Made by a program: the position numbers and the translations under genes
Source of the DNA: Sphingobium sp. AS12
GTDB taxonomy: Bacteria; Pseudomonadota; Alphaproteobacteria; Sphingomonadales; Sphingomonadaceae
Direction: 5' to 3'
Length of the DNA stretch: 64,000 nt
NCBI RefSeq assembly: GCF_019097845.1
Contig: NZ_JAHRGM010000067.1
Span: forward strand, 124,001-188,000
Notes under the pieces: model-generated
Told to the model about the DNA's origin: nothing
The model's database searches: none
The model's input: only the letters and a program-made list of their open reading frames with translations
In this document: positions 25,208 through 34,317 of the stretch, piece by piece
How positions within the stretch are numbered: the stretch's first letter is position 1
How the letters are laid out: every line of letters begins with the position of its first letter

Positions 25208-26941
25208 ATGCGCGAGACAGATCGCCTGATGATGGACCGTCGTGCGATGCTGGCGGGCACCGGGCTAGCCGCGGCTGCTGCGATGGCCCCGCTGGCCGGG
25301 GCGGAGGCGGCTACCGCAGGCTGGGATCATGAGGTCGATATTCTCTGTGTCGGCAGCGGCGCGGCGGCAGGGACGGCTGCTGTGACGGCGGCCAGTGCGG
25401 GCGCAAAGGTCATGATGGTGGAAAAAATGCCGATCACCGGCGGCACCACCGGTAAGTCGGGCGGGGTCGCATGGATCTGCAACCATTTCATCTTCCGCCA
25501 GCAGGGCATTGACGACAAGCGCGCCGACGCCATCGCCTATATGGCGCAATATAGCTATCCGCAGTTGTTCGATCCCGTCAGCCCGACGCTGGGCCTCGAC
25601 CCGCTCGATTATCAACTGATCGCGGCCTTTTACGACAATGGTTACAAGGCGGTCGATCATCTGCGCGCCATTGACGCGGTGCAGTTCAAGCAGTTCCGCC
25701 TGTTTCAGGTCGATGAGCCAGCGCCCGACTATGCCGATCATCTGCTGACCAACAAGGTGCCGACCGGCCGCGCGCTGGAACCGGCGGTCGGCTCCGGCTC
25801 CTCGGCGGGCGGGGGCAGTCTGGCGGCGCAACTGGCCGCCTGGCTGGAAAAGAAGAAGCTGCCGATCCTGACCGACACCCGCGTTACCCGGCTGATCGTT
25901 GATAAGGAGCGCGTCATCGGCGCGGAGGCGGAAAGCGAGGGCAAGATCATCCGCATCCGCGCGACCAAGGGCGTGATCTTCGGCACTGGCGGCTATGCTC
26001 ATAACACGGAACTGGTGGGCCTGCACCAGACGGCGCTCTATGGGGCGTGTGCCATGCCCGGATCTACCGGCGACTTCATTGCCATCGCAGGCGCGGTCGG
26101 CGCAAAGATGGGAGCGCTCGACACCGCCTGGCGGACGCAAGTGGTGCTGGAGGAAGCGCTTGCCAACCGCGCGATCGGCATGGGCGCGTTCGTCCTGCCA
26201 GGGGATTCGATGATCCTGGTCAACAAATATGGGCAGCGCGTCGTCAATGAAAAGCGCAGCTATAATGACCGCACACGCGCCCATTTCACCTATGACCCGT
26301 CCAGGGAAGAATATCCCAACCAGCTGATGTTCATGCTGTTCGACGGCCGATCGCTCGACCGGTTTGGTGGCGCTTTCCCCTATCCGCTGGACGTGGCCGA
26401 AAGCCCCTATCTGATCAGCGGCGACAGCTGGGACGCGCTGGTCGCCAATATCGAAAAGCGGTTGGCAAGCCTAGCCCCCAAGACTGGCGGTGTGCGTCTC
26501 GATGCCGGGTTCGGCGCGGTGACCAAGGCCAGTATCGCCCGGTACAACGGCTATGCCAAGGCTGGCGTCGACCCTGAATTTGGGCGCGGTGCGCGCCTGT
26601 ATGACACGCAATGGCACAAACTGTTTTCCGCCGTGCGCGAAGGCACGAAAGTCCCGGCCAATCCCTACCCTTCGCTCACCATGCATCCCTTCGCTGACAA
26701 AGGCCCCTATTATGCCTTCATCCTGGCGGCGGGCGCGCTAGATACCAATGGCGGGCCGCGCATCAACGAACATGGTCAGGTGCTGGCGACCAGCGGCGCG
26801 CCGATCCCCGGCCTCTATGGCGCGGGCAACTGCATTGCATCGCCATCGCGCGGGGCCTATTATGGCGCGGGTGGCACGATCGGCCTGGCCCTGACCTATG
26901 GCTATATCGCCGCCCGCCATGCCACGGGGAACAGCGCATGA
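25208..26941 (+). CDS. Tat-exported FAD-dependent dehydrogenase (fumarate reductase/3-ketosteroid dehydrogenase-like)
   Basis: A 577-residue flavoprotein of the fumarate-reductase/KstD superfamily. The N-terminus has MDRRAMLAGTGLAAAAAM followed by AGAEA, a twin-arginine signal, so it acts in the periplasm with FAD inserted before export. FAD-binding segments: VDILCVGSGAAAGTAAVTAA, VEKMPITGGTTGKSGGVAW, VIFGTGGYAHN and the C-terminal PIPGLYGAGNCIASPSRGAY. It overlaps the following cytochrome c gene by four bases (ATGA), which points to that cytochrome as electron acceptor. By superfamily it could desaturate a ring ketone or reduce/oxidise an enoate; the periplasmic site and cytochrome partner favour oxidation of an incoming substrate. 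Confidence 0.85.
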   Translation: MRETDRLMMDRRAMLAGTGLAAAAAMAPLAGAEAATAGWDHEVDILCVGSGAAAGTAAVTAASAGAKVMMVEKMPITGGTTGKSGGVAWICNHFIFRQQGIDDKRADAIAYMAQYSYPQLFDPVSPTLGLDPLDYQLIAAFYDNGYKAVDHLRAIDAVQFKQFRLFQVDEPAPDYADHLLTNKVPTGRALEPAVGSGSSAGGGSLAAQLAAWLEKKKLPILTDTRVTRLIVDKERVIGAEAESEGKIIRIRATKGVIFGTGGYAHNTELVGLHQTALYGACAMPGSTGDFIAIAGAVGAKMGALDTAWRTQVVLEEALANRAIGMGAFVLPGDSMILVNKYGQRVVNEKRSYNDRTRAHFTYDPSREEYPNQLMFMLFDGRSLDRFGGAFPYPLDVAESPYLISGDSWDALVANIEKRLASLAPKTGGVRLDAGFGAVTKASIARYNGYAKAGVDPEFGRGARLYDTQWHKLFSAVREGTKVPANPYPSLTMHPFADKGPYYAFILAAGALDTNGGPRINEHGQVLATSGAPIPGLYGAGNCIASPSRGAYYGAGGTIGLALTYGYIAARHATGNSA

Positions 26942-27318
26942 AAGGGCTGACCTTCGTTCTCGCCGCGCTGCTGGCGACACCGGCCACGGCCAAGCCCGTC
27001 AGCTTCGCCACCGACATCACGCCGCTGCTCAAGACACGCTGCGCCGTCTGCCATTTGACGGGTCAGGAGGCAGGCAATCTCGCGCTCCACCCGAAGGCAG
27101 CCTATGCCAGCCTGTTCAGGCGCAAATCGGGCGAAAGCAGTTGGTTGCTGGTCGATCCCAAAAAGCCTGATACCAGTTACATGGTCATGAAGCTGGAAGG
27201 CACGCATTTGAAGAAAGGCGGCAAGGGCGCGCGTATGCCCTTCGCCGCGCCGCCACTGGACGCAGCAACCATCGCCCTGATCCGCCGCTGGATCAGCGAA
27301 GGCGCAACGAATAACTGA
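26938..27318 (+). CDS. periplasmic monoheme c-type cytochrome
   Basis: A 126-residue protein with a cleavable signal peptide (MKGLTFVLAALLATPATA) and one heme-c site, C35-A-V-C38-H39, in TPLLKTRCAVCHLTG. The later GARMPFAAPPLD segment resembles the MP-x3-PPL region of small cytochrome domains (PSCyt type) in which Met may be the second axial ligand. It ends IRRWISEGATNN. The four-base overlap with the Tat flavoprotein gene strongly suggests a two-protein flavin/heme dehydrogenase passing electrons to the respiratory chain. Confidence 0.85.
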   Translation: MKGLTFVLAALLATPATAKPVSFATDITPLLKTRCAVCHLTGQEAGNLALHPKAAYASLFRRKSGESSWLLVDPKKPDTSYMVMKLEGTHLKKGGKGARMPFAAPPLDAATIALIRRWISEGATNN

Positions 27319-27455
27319 AGGCCGAGGCCAAACAAGCCCGCCATTCCGTCGCCAGTATCGCGCTGGCGTGGCGCGGGCGAGGCCTGCCGGAAAGCGCAGT
27401 TGTGGCGCAGCATCGCCGCCACGACAACGGCACCGACAGGTTAAAAAGGAGCAGG

Positions 27456-28451
27456 ATGGACATGCGGCAATGGCTTTTGGCAGATCGCCCGGTCGGACGC
27501 GCTCTGGCGGACGGAGATTTTGCGCTGGTCGATGCGCCGATGCCGGTGCCGGGGGAGGGGCAGATGCTGCTTGCCGTCCGCTGGCTGGGGTTTGAACCGG
27601 CGCAAAAGGGCTGGATGGAAAATTTCGGCGGCTATGTCGCGCCGATCGAACTGGGCGACGTCATGCGCGGCATGGGCGTGGCGGAAGTGGTCGAGAGCCG
27701 GGGCGGGCGCTGGCCCGTCGGCACGATGGTCGCCGGAATGACCGGCTGGACCGAATATCTGGTAAGCGATGGCGAAGGTTTCGACATCTGCCACCCTGAC
27801 CTGCCACCCCATGCGATGCTGGGGGTGCTGGGCATCCCTGGCCTGACCGCATGGCATGGATTTTATGATATAGGCCGCCCCGTCGCTGGCGATGTCGTGG
27901 TGGTATCCGGCGCGGCAGGCGCGACCGGATCGGTCGCCGGGCAACTCGCCAAGGTCGCGGGCTGCCATGTCATCGGCATAGCGGGCGGGCCGGACAAATG
28001 CGCCTGGCTGACGCAGGAGGCAGGGTTCGACGCGGCCATCGACTATCGCGAGGGCAAGGTCGCCGCGCAACTCAAGGCGCTGGCTCCCAAAGGCTGCGAC
28101 ATCGTCTATGACAATGTCGGCGGCGCGGTGCTGGACGCGATGCTCGCCCGGCTCGCCATCGGCGCGCGGGTGGTGCTGTGCGGCGGGATCAGCCGCTACG
28201 AGCAGCGCGGGCAGATTGCCGGGCCGGGCAATTATTTCAACCTCATCCTGCGCCGCGCCCGGATGGAGGGGTTCATCATCCTCGACCAGCCAACGCACTG
28301 GCCCGCAATGCGCGGCCGCCTCGCTGCGCTGGTGCTGGCCGACAGACTGCGCTGGCAGGTGGATGAGCAGCAGGGTTTTGAGGCAGCGCCCGCTGCGCTC
28401 GCCCGCCTGTTCACCGGTTCCAATCGCGGCAAGCAGATCGTCAAGCTCTGA
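27456..28451 (+). CDS. NADP-dependent MDR-family enoyl/alkenal reductase
   Basis: A 331-residue zinc-free MDR protein of the same CurA/PTGR1-like group as the gene at 13.6 kb. Cofactor loop VVVSGAAGATGSVAGQLAKV, then GIAGGPDKCAWL, YDNVGGAVLD, and the C-terminal GSNRGKQIVKL. An AAAGGAG site precedes the ATG at 27456; the in-frame ATG at 27462 is a possible alternative. It closes the plus-strand series and is convergent with the E2 gene. It probably reduces a conjugated C=C bond made during degradation. Confidence 0.87.
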   Translation: MDMRQWLLADRPVGRALADGDFALVDAPMPVPGEGQMLLAVRWLGFEPAQKGWMENFGGYVAPIELGDVMRGMGVAEVVESRGGRWPVGTMVAGMTGWTEYLVSDGEGFDICHPDLPPHAMLGVLGIPGLTAWHGFYDIGRPVAGDVVVVSGAAGATGSVAGQLAKVAGCHVIGIAGGPDKCAWLTQEAGFDAAIDYREGKVAAQLKALAPKGCDIVYDNVGGAVLDAMLARLAIGARVVLCGGISRYEQRGQIAGPGNYFNLILRRARMEGFIILDQPTHWPAMRGRLAALVLADRLRWQVDEQQGFEAAPAALARLFTGSNRGKQIVKL

Positions 28452-28457
28452 ACGATA

Positions 28458-28480
28458 CGGGGCCGCTCCGACGGCCCCCG
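28458..28480. terminator. hairpin between convergent MDR and E2 genes
   Basis: GGGGCCG (28459-28465) pairs with CGGCCCC (28472-28478) around a six-base loop, in the 34-base gap between two convergent stops. There is no good T-run on either strand, so it may be a weak bidirectional terminator or only a transcript-end stabiliser. Confidence 0.45.
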
Positions 28481-28485
28481 CACCC

Positions 28486-29922
28486 TTATCCTACCAGCAG
28501 CGCCGGTTCCTCGATCAGGCCTTTGAGCGTCCGCATAAATTCCGCGCCTACTGCGCCATCGATCGCGCGGTGGTCGCAGGAGAGCGAGAGTTGAACGATG
28601 GTCGCAAAGGCGAGCGCATTGCCGATCTCGATCGGCTGCCGTGTGCCAGCGCCCACCGCCAGGATCGCGCCCTGCGGCGGGTTGATGATCGCGTCGAACT
28701 GGTCGATGCCGAACATGCCGAGGTTGCTGACCGAGAAACTGCCGCCCTGAAACTCGTCCGGCTGCAATCGTCCGGTTCGCGCCTTTTCCGCCAGTGCCTT
28801 GACCTCCCGCGAAATCGCCGCGACCGACAGCGTGTCGGCCCCCTTCACGATCGGCGTGATCAGCCCCTTGTCGGTCGCGACCGCCACCGCAATGTCGGCG
28901 CTGCCGAAGCGGTGAATCTCCTCGCCATGGACCTGCACATTGACGTCGGGGTGCCGCGCCAGCGCCAACGCGCAGGCGCGCACGATATAATCGTTGATGC
29001 TGGGCGCTTCACCGGTCGCCGCCTTGGCCTGCGCCCGTAATCCCAGGATCGCGTCGATCCTGACAGCAGAGCGCAGATAGAAATGCGGGATGGTCGATTT
29101 GCTGTGGCTCAGCGCTTTGGCAATCGCCTTGCGCATCGGCGACATTTTGACGATCTCCGCCGTGCCGGGAGCAGGGCGGGCAAAGGCGATCGGTGCGGAG
29201 GGCGCGGCTTTCTCTACCGCTACCGGCTTGACCAGCGCCAGCACGTCTGCCTTGCTGATCCGCCCCTTTGGCCCCGTGCCGGTCATACCGGTCAGGTCCA
29301 CGCCATGCTGCACCGCCAGCCGTTTTGCCAGCGGACTGGCAAAGACATCGCCCAGCGTCTCGCCTACCGGCGTCAGGTCCACCGCTGCGCCACCACCGAC
29401 AGCGACCGGCGGCAGGCTGGCCTGTTGCACATCCTGAAAGGTGATCCGCCCGTCCGGCCCGGACCCGATGATCACGCTGATATCGACGCCCTGCGCTTCC
29501 GCAAAGGCGCGCGCCGCCGGGCTGATCCGCGCATCGGCCGCAATGGCGACCTTGACCGGCGCAGGTGCGGCCGGGGCGGGGGGCGGCGGCGCGCCGCCAG
29601 CCTTGGACGCGACCTTGCTGTCGGCGAGCCTGAACCCGGCGACGAAGGCGTCGACGTCAGCCGCGCTGACCGCCTCGTCCGGCCCCGCCAGCACGGCGAT
29701 CAGTTCGCCGACTGCGTAGGTGCCGCCGGTCTGAGCGATCAGGCGCGGGAACATGCCGTCGGCTTCGGCCTCGACGTCATTGGTGATCTTGTCGGTTTCG
29801 ATGAGCGCGAGCAGGTCGCCCTTCTTGAACGGCACACCCTCGGCAACCATCCATTCGGCAACGACGCCCTCGGTCATCTCTATGCCCCATTTGGGCATCG
29901 CAAATGCGCGCAGATTGGCCAT
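28486..29922 (-). CDS. 2-oxoacid dehydrogenase-type dihydrolipoyl acyltransferase (E2)
   Basis: A 478-residue E2 component. The N-terminal lipoyl domain has the lipoylated Lys45 in IETDKITND. Two peripheral-subunit-binding domains follow rather than the usual one: about 131-167 (RISPAARAFAEAQGVD, then GSGPDGRI) and about 193-230 (FASPLAKRLAVQHGVDL, then GTGPKGRI). The C-terminal catalytic domain ends with SCDHRAIDGAVG (His451, Asp455). Last gene of the six-gene minus operon; its start is seven bases after the E1-beta stop. With E1 alpha/beta it would transfer an acyl or acetyl group to CoA. No E3 (lipoamide dehydrogenase) is in the window, so a housekeeping E3 is presumably used. Confidence 0.9.
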   Translation of the reverse strand: MANLRAFAMPKWGIEMTEGVVAEWMVAEGVPFKKGDLLALIETDKITNDVEAEADGMFPRLIAQTGGTYAVGELIAVLAGPDEAVSAADVDAFVAGFRLADSKVASKAGGAPPPPAPAAPAPVKVAIAADARISPAARAFAEAQGVDISVIIGSGPDGRITFQDVQQASLPPVAVGGGAAVDLTPVGETLGDVFASPLAKRLAVQHGVDLTGMTGTGPKGRISKADVLALVKPVAVEKAAPSAPIAFARPAPGTAEIVKMSPMRKAIAKALSHSKSTIPHFYLRSAVRIDAILGLRAQAKAATGEAPSINDYIVRACALALARHPDVNVQVHGEEIHRFGSADIAVAVATDKGLITPIVKGADTLSVAAISREVKALAEKARTGRLQPDEFQGGSFSVSNLGMFGIDQFDAIINPPQGAILAVGAGTRQPIEIGNALAFATIVQLSLSCDHRAIDGAVGAEFMRTLKGLIEEPALLVG

Positions 29923-29929
29923 GATGTGC

Positions 29930-30946
29930 TTATCCCCGCCGGTAGGACATGAGCTTCACCGCGCTCGCCACGATCTTGTCGGGCGAAGGCAGATAGGCGG
30001 ATTCAAGTTCGCGCGCGAACGGCACCGGGCTGTGCGGCGCGGTGACCATGTCGATCGGCGCTTTCAGCGATGCGAACGCCTTTTGCGCGACCAGCGCCGA
30101 CAGGTCGGTCGCGAAGGAACAGCGCGGCGGCGCTTCATCGACGATCAGCAGCCGTCCGGTCCGCTCGACACTGTCGAGGATCGCTTCCTCGTCCAGCGGG
30201 CTGGTGGTGCGCAGGTCGAGTATGTCGCACCCGATGCCGTCCTGCGCCAGCTCTGCGGCGGCCTTTTCGGCAAAGCCCACCATCATGCCGGTAGCAAGGA
30301 TGGTGACGTCATCACCCTGCGTCACCTGCCGGGCATGGCCGAAGGGTATCACGTAATCGCCGTCCGGCACCTCGCCCTTCACGCCATAGAGCGCCTTATG
30401 CTCCAGGAAGATCACCGGATCATCGTCGCGGATCGCCTGGGTCAGCAGTCCCTTGGCATCGCCGGGGGTGGAGGGCATCACGACCTTCAGCCCCGGCATG
30501 GCAGTGACGAACTGGTGGATCACCTGGCTATGCTGGGGCGCGGCGTTGAAGCCCGCGCCATAGGGCATACGGATGACCAGCGGGCAGGTCGTCTTGCCGC
30601 CGAACATGTAGCGGAACTTGGCGACCTGATTCCAGATCTGGTCCATGCACACGCCGATAAAGTCGGCGAACATGATCTCCGCTATCGCCCGCTTGCCGGT
30701 CAGCGCCGCGCCCGCCGCCGCGCCGATGATGGCGCTTTCGGAAATCGGCGTGTCGATCACCCGGTCCGCGCCATATTTGGCCCACAGCCCGCCCGATGTA
30801 CCCCAGATACCACCGATCGCTTCCGGCCCGCCCGGCGCGCCATTGCCGCCGACAATATCCTCGCCCAGCATGATCAGGCTGTCGTCGCGCGCCATTTCTT
30901 CATCGATCGTGTCGCGAATGACGTCGCGGATCATCTTGATTGCCAT
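29930..30946 (-). CDS. 2-oxoacid dehydrogenase-type E1 component, beta subunit
   Basis: A 338-residue transketolase-type beta subunit of pyruvate/branched-chain/acetoin dehydrogenases. Features: RDTIDEEMARDDSLIMLGED at the start, DTPISESAIIGAAAGAALTG (with the Glu that activates thiamine diphosphate), FADFIG, and VDEAPPRCSFATDLSALV near the end. It starts 18 bases after the alpha gene. The length fits separate alpha/beta E1 of the AcoA/AcoB type, which can cleave acetoin-like ketols as well as oxidatively decarboxylate 2-oxoacids; the sequence alone does not decide. Confidence 0.9.
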   Translation of the reverse strand: MAIKMIRDVIRDTIDEEMARDDSLIMLGEDIVGGNGAPGGPEAIGGIWGTSGGLWAKYGADRVIDTPISESAIIGAAAGAALTGKRAIAEIMFADFIGVCMDQIWNQVAKFRYMFGGKTTCPLVIRMPYGAGFNAAPQHSQVIHQFVTAMPGLKVVMPSTPGDAKGLLTQAIRDDDPVIFLEHKALYGVKGEVPDGDYVIPFGHARQVTQGDDVTILATGMMVGFAEKAAAELAQDGIGCDILDLRTTSPLDEEAILDSVERTGRLLIVDEAPPRCSFATDLSALVAQKAFASLKAPIDMVTAPHSPVPFARELESAYLPSPDKIVASAVKLMSYRRG

Positions 30947-30964
30947 ATGTCGATCCTCTTGGCG

Positions 30965-31927
30965 TCAGTAGCTGATATAGACGTCTTGCAGGACGTCCTG
31001 CGGGGTCGGCCGGTCGGCCTGCTTGGCTTCTGCGACCGCCCGGTCGATCAGGTCGCTGACTTCTGCGTCCACCCTGTCCAGTTCGGCCCCTTCCAGCAGC
31101 TTGGCCTCCGTCACCTTGGTGCGGAATGTCTTGAGGCAATCGCGTTCCTCGCGGATGCGGTCCAGTTCGCCCGGCCCCCGATAGCGCTGCGGATCGCCCT
31201 CGAAGTGGCCGTAGAAACGCTCGCAATCCAGCTCGATCGAGGCCGGGCCATTGCCTGCCTTGCAATAGTCGATCAGCTCGCGCATCGCGTCATAGACGCT
31301 GAAAAAGTCGATGCCATTGGCCTTGATCGCCTTCATCCCGAACGCCGCCGACCGCGCCGTCATGCTTTCAGCGCCGACGGCATAGGCTTCGCCGGTATGT
31401 TCGGAATAATGGTTGTTCTCGAACACGAAGATGACCGGCAGTTTCAGCACCACCGCCATGTTCATCGCCTCGAACGTCGTACCCTGGTTGCAGGCGCCGT
31501 CGCCGGAAAAGGCGATGGAGACGGTGCCGTTGCTCTTGGCGGTGATCCCCGCGCCCACCGCGATCGGAGCGCCTGCGCCGACAATGCCGTTCGCGCCCAG
31601 CATTCCGACATTCATGTCGGCAATGTGCATCGACCCGCCCTTGCCCTTGCACAGGCCGTCGCGTGACCCGTAAATCTCCTTCATCATCGCCATGACGTCG
31701 CACCCTTTGGCGATGCAATGGCCATGGCCTCTGTGGGTGGAGATGATATAGTCGGTCGGACCCAGATGCTCGCACACGCCCACGGCGCAGGCTTCCTGCC
31801 CCGCGTAGAGATGGGTGAAACCGGCAATCTCGCCCAGCGCGATTTCGTCGTGCAGGCGCTCCTCGAACAGCCGGATCGTCTTCATTTGACGATAGGCCCG
31901 GATCAGTGCCTCGCGGCTCAATTGCAT
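30965..31927 (-). CDS. 2-oxoacid dehydrogenase-type E1 component, alpha subunit
   Basis: A 320-residue thiamine-diphosphate-binding alpha subunit. Motifs: RLFEERLHDEIALGEIAGF, STHRGHGHCIAKG, GKGGSMHIAD, and the ThDP/Mg motif FSGDGACNQG followed by FENNHYSEHT. The short length and GEIAGFTHLYAGQEACAVG start fit the AcoA (acetoin dehydrogenase) group better than classical pyruvate dehydrogenase. It lies 31 bases after an acyl-CoA dehydrogenase and starts the E1 alpha-E1 beta-E2 segment. The embedding in a beta-oxidation operon suggests it handles a pathway-specific 2-oxoacid or ketol. Confidence 0.9.
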   Translation of the reverse strand: MQLSREALIRAYRQMKTIRLFEERLHDEIALGEIAGFTHLYAGQEACAVGVCEHLGPTDYIISTHRGHGHCIAKGCDVMAMMKEIYGSRDGLCKGKGGSMHIADMNVGMLGANGIVGAGAPIAVGAGITAKSNGTVSIAFSGDGACNQGTTFEAMNMAVVLKLPVIFVFENNHYSEHTGEAYAVGAESMTARSAAFGMKAIKANGIDFFSVYDAMRELIDYCKAGNGPASIELDCERFYGHFEGDPQRYRGPGELDRIREERDCLKTFRTKVTEAKLLEGAELDRVDAEVSDLIDRAVAEAKQADRPTPQDVLQDVYISY

Positions 31928-31958
31928 CTTGTCTCTCCCGATCGGTGGATTCTGCCGG

Positions 31959-33167
31959 TCACAGACCCAGCACCGTTTTGGCTATGATATTGCGCTGAAC
32001 CTCATTGGTCCCGCCAAAGATGGTCCAGGCGCGTGAATTGAGATAGCGGGGCGCGGCGAGTTGCGCGTCCTTGCCATGCAGGGCGGGCGGCGCCTGGTTG
32101 CCATAGAGCGGCCTTTGCCCCTCCAGCGCAATCCCGGCATAGCCGTAAAGCTGCACCGCCAGCCCGTCGACCTGTTGCCGCAGGGTGGAGGCGACCAGTT
32201 TGGACAGCGATGTCTGCGGTCCGGGCGGCAGCCCCTTGGCCATCTCCGCCAGCACCCGCATCTCTGTCATTTCCAGCGCCTGCGCCTCCAGTTCGACCCG
32301 CGCCAGACGAGCCATATAATGGGGATTATCGCTCATGCAGCCGCCCTTGCCGTCCGGCTCCGCGCCCGCCGCCTTGCGCAACCGGGCGATGTCGGACAGC
32401 AATTTGGGCGCATGGCACGCGCCGCCGCGCTCATTTTCCAGCAGGAATTTGGCGATTGTCCAGCCTTGCCCTTCTTCGCCCACCAACTCGCTGGCCGGGG
32501 TGACGGCGTCGTCCAGAAACACCTCGTTGACCTCATGATCGCCCGCCAGTCCGATGATCGGCCGCACTTCTATCCCCGGCTGCGCCATGTCGATCAACAG
32601 GAAGCTGATCGCGCGCTGCGGCTTGGCGGCGGGGTCGGTCTTGGCCAGGCAGAAGATATGGGTCGCATGGTGGGCATGGGTCGTCCACAGCTTGCGCCCG
32701 TTGACGACATAATGATCGCCGCGCCGCTCCGCCCGCGTGCGCAGGCTGGCCAGGTCGGAGCCGGACCCTGGTTCGGAAAAGCCCTGACACCAGAAATCGG
32801 TCCCGTCGAGAATACGCGGCAATATCCGCGCCTTCTGCTCGTCGGTGCCAAAGCGGCAGATGACAGGTCCCAGCAGTTTCAGGCTCAGCACCGGCAGGCT
32901 GGGCGCGTCGGCCAGCGCACATTCCTTCTCGAAAATATAGCGCTGGATCGGCGTCCATCCGGTGCCGCCACAGGCGACCGGCCAGTTATAGGCCAGCCAC
33001 CCCTTGGCGTGCAGGATCGCCTGCCACTCGCCGCCAATGTCGGGTTCCACGAACACGCCGGGCGTGCCGCGCATTCCCTCGCGCAGATGCTGGGGCAGAT
33101 GTTCGTCCAGAAAGCGGCGAACCTCGGCGCGGAACGCCTGATCCTGCGGGGAAAATTCCAGGTCCAT
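31959..33167 (-). CDS. acyl-CoA dehydrogenase, FadE17/ChsE1-like long subunit
   Basis: A 402-residue acyl-CoA dehydrogenase. It begins MDLEFSPQDQAFRAEVRRFL; the flavin region reads WCQGFSEPGSGSDLASL and YVVNGRKLWTTHAHHA, and the end is IFGGTNEVQRNIIAKTVLGL. The FGGTNEVQ motif lacks the usual catalytic Glu of YEGT-type enzymes, as in ACADs whose base lies elsewhere or on a partner. The shorter ACAD at 36 kb could be that partner, giving a heteromeric enzyme as in mycobacterial steroid side-chain degradation (inferred). The stop is one base from the thiolase-side gene's reading frame, so tight coupling is likely. Confidence 0.88.
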   Translation of the reverse strand: MDLEFSPQDQAFRAEVRRFLDEHLPQHLREGMRGTPGVFVEPDIGGEWQAILHAKGWLAYNWPVACGGTGWTPIQRYIFEKECALADAPSLPVLSLKLLGPVICRFGTDEQKARILPRILDGTDFWCQGFSEPGSGSDLASLRTRAERRGDHYVVNGRKLWTTHAHHATHIFCLAKTDPAAKPQRAISFLLIDMAQPGIEVRPIIGLAGDHEVNEVFLDDAVTPASELVGEEGQGWTIAKFLLENERGGACHAPKLLSDIARLRKAAGAEPDGKGGCMSDNPHYMARLARVELEAQALEMTEMRVLAEMAKGLPPGPQTSLSKLVASTLRQQVDGLAVQLYGYAGIALEGQRPLYGNQAPPALHGKDAQLAAPRYLNSRAWTIFGGTNEVQRNIIAKTVLGL

Positions 33168-33168
33168 C

Positions 33169-34314
33169 TTATCGTTCCAATATGGTCACGCCGGAAATGC
33201 CCGGTGCGCCGTAAACATGGGAATAGGCCGTGCGCGGCTTGCCCGGCACCTGCCGCCGGCCACCAAGCCCGCGCAGTTGCAGCGCATTTTCATAGACCTG
33301 CCGCAGGCCTGACGCGCCGATCGGCTCGCCACAGGCGAGGCACCCGCCATCGGTGTTAACTGGCAGGCGGCCGTCAATATCGGTCCAGCCATTGGCCAGC
33401 CATTCTTCCTGATCGCCATCGCCGCAAAAGCCATTTTCAGCCATGTGCATGATTTCAGCGCCCGTCTCGGTGTCCTGCAACTGGGCCAGGTCAATGTCCT
33501 GCGGTCCGATCCCGGCCATTTCATAGGCCGCCTTGCTGGCCAGCAGGGTCGGTGCGCCGCCGCGTTCTATGTCCATGCAGGGCGCGAACACCTCGAACGA
33601 TCCGGGCGGGCGGGTCCGCACGACGGCGGCCTTGATCCGCACCTGATCGCGCCCCAGTTCGCGCGCCTTTTTCGCGCTCGCCAGCACCAGCGCGACGCCA
33701 CCTTCGGCAGGCGAACAGAACATATATTTGGTCAGCGGGTCGCTGATCATCTGGGCGTTCAGGATGGTGTCGATATCCACGGGCGATCGACGCCAGGCAT
33801 GGTCGGCATGAACGGCATTGCGAAACGCCTTTTCCGCAACGCGACCGAGCGACGTTCGGCTGACGCCGTTCAGCGCCATATAGCGTTGCAGCTTCATTGC
33901 GAAAAATTGGGTCGTCACCATGAAGCCCGCTTTGCCATACCATTCGGGCAGGCTATATTCGGCGGGCAGGGCGTTGAACGCGCCGCGCGGATGCTTGTCG
34001 AAGCCGATGGCGATGCCGACATCATGCGCGCCCGACGCGATCGCCTGCCATGACCCGATCAGCGCCGACCCGCCGGTGGCGCAGCCATTTTTGACGTTGA
34101 TGAAGGGCAGGCCGGTCAGCCCCAGTTCGTTGACGATCGTGTCGGCATTGCCCGCAGAGTCCGATCCGCCGAAACCGAATTGCATGTCGGGCCATTCCAG
34201 CCCCGCGTCGGCCATCGCCGCGCGCGCTGCGTTCGCGCCCTGCTGCAACCCGCTGACCCCGTCGGTGCGACCGAATGGATGGATGCCGATCCCTATGATA
34301 TAGACGTCCTGCAC
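33169..34314 (-). CDS. thiolase-superfamily lipid-transfer-type protein, candidate Ltp2-like aldolase
   Basis: A 381-residue thiolase-fold protein: MQDVYIIGIGIHPFGRTDG start, FGGSDSAGN, the nucleophile-loop position NVKNGCATGGSAL (a Cys is present), TETGAEIMHMAENGF where thiolases have the NEAFA/HDCF region, and NTDGGCLACGEPIGASGLRQ at the C-terminus. Thiolases need a His in the GHP motif; here it is Glu (GEP). A DUF35 gene directly upstream is the known partner of SCP2-thiolase-like aldolases such as Ltp2, which cleave a 3-hydroxyacyl-CoA side chain by retro-aldol reaction. So carbon-carbon cleavage without CoA attack is more likely than classical thiolysis. Confidence 0.85.
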   Translation of the reverse strand: MQDVYIIGIGIHPFGRTDGVSGLQQGANAARAAMADAGLEWPDMQFGFGGSDSAGNADTIVNELGLTGLPFINVKNGCATGGSALIGSWQAIASGAHDVGIAIGFDKHPRGAFNALPAEYSLPEWYGKAGFMVTTQFFAMKLQRYMALNGVSRTSLGRVAEKAFRNAVHADHAWRRSPVDIDTILNAQMISDPLTKYMFCSPAEGGVALVLASAKKARELGRDQVRIKAAVVRTRPPGSFEVFAPCMDIERGGAPTLLASKAAYEMAGIGPQDIDLAQLQDTETGAEIMHMAENGFCGDGDQEEWLANGWTDIDGRLPVNTDGGCLACGEPIGASGLRQVYENALQLRGLGGRRQVPGKPRTAYSHVYGAPGISGVTILER

Positions 34315-34317
34315 CGT

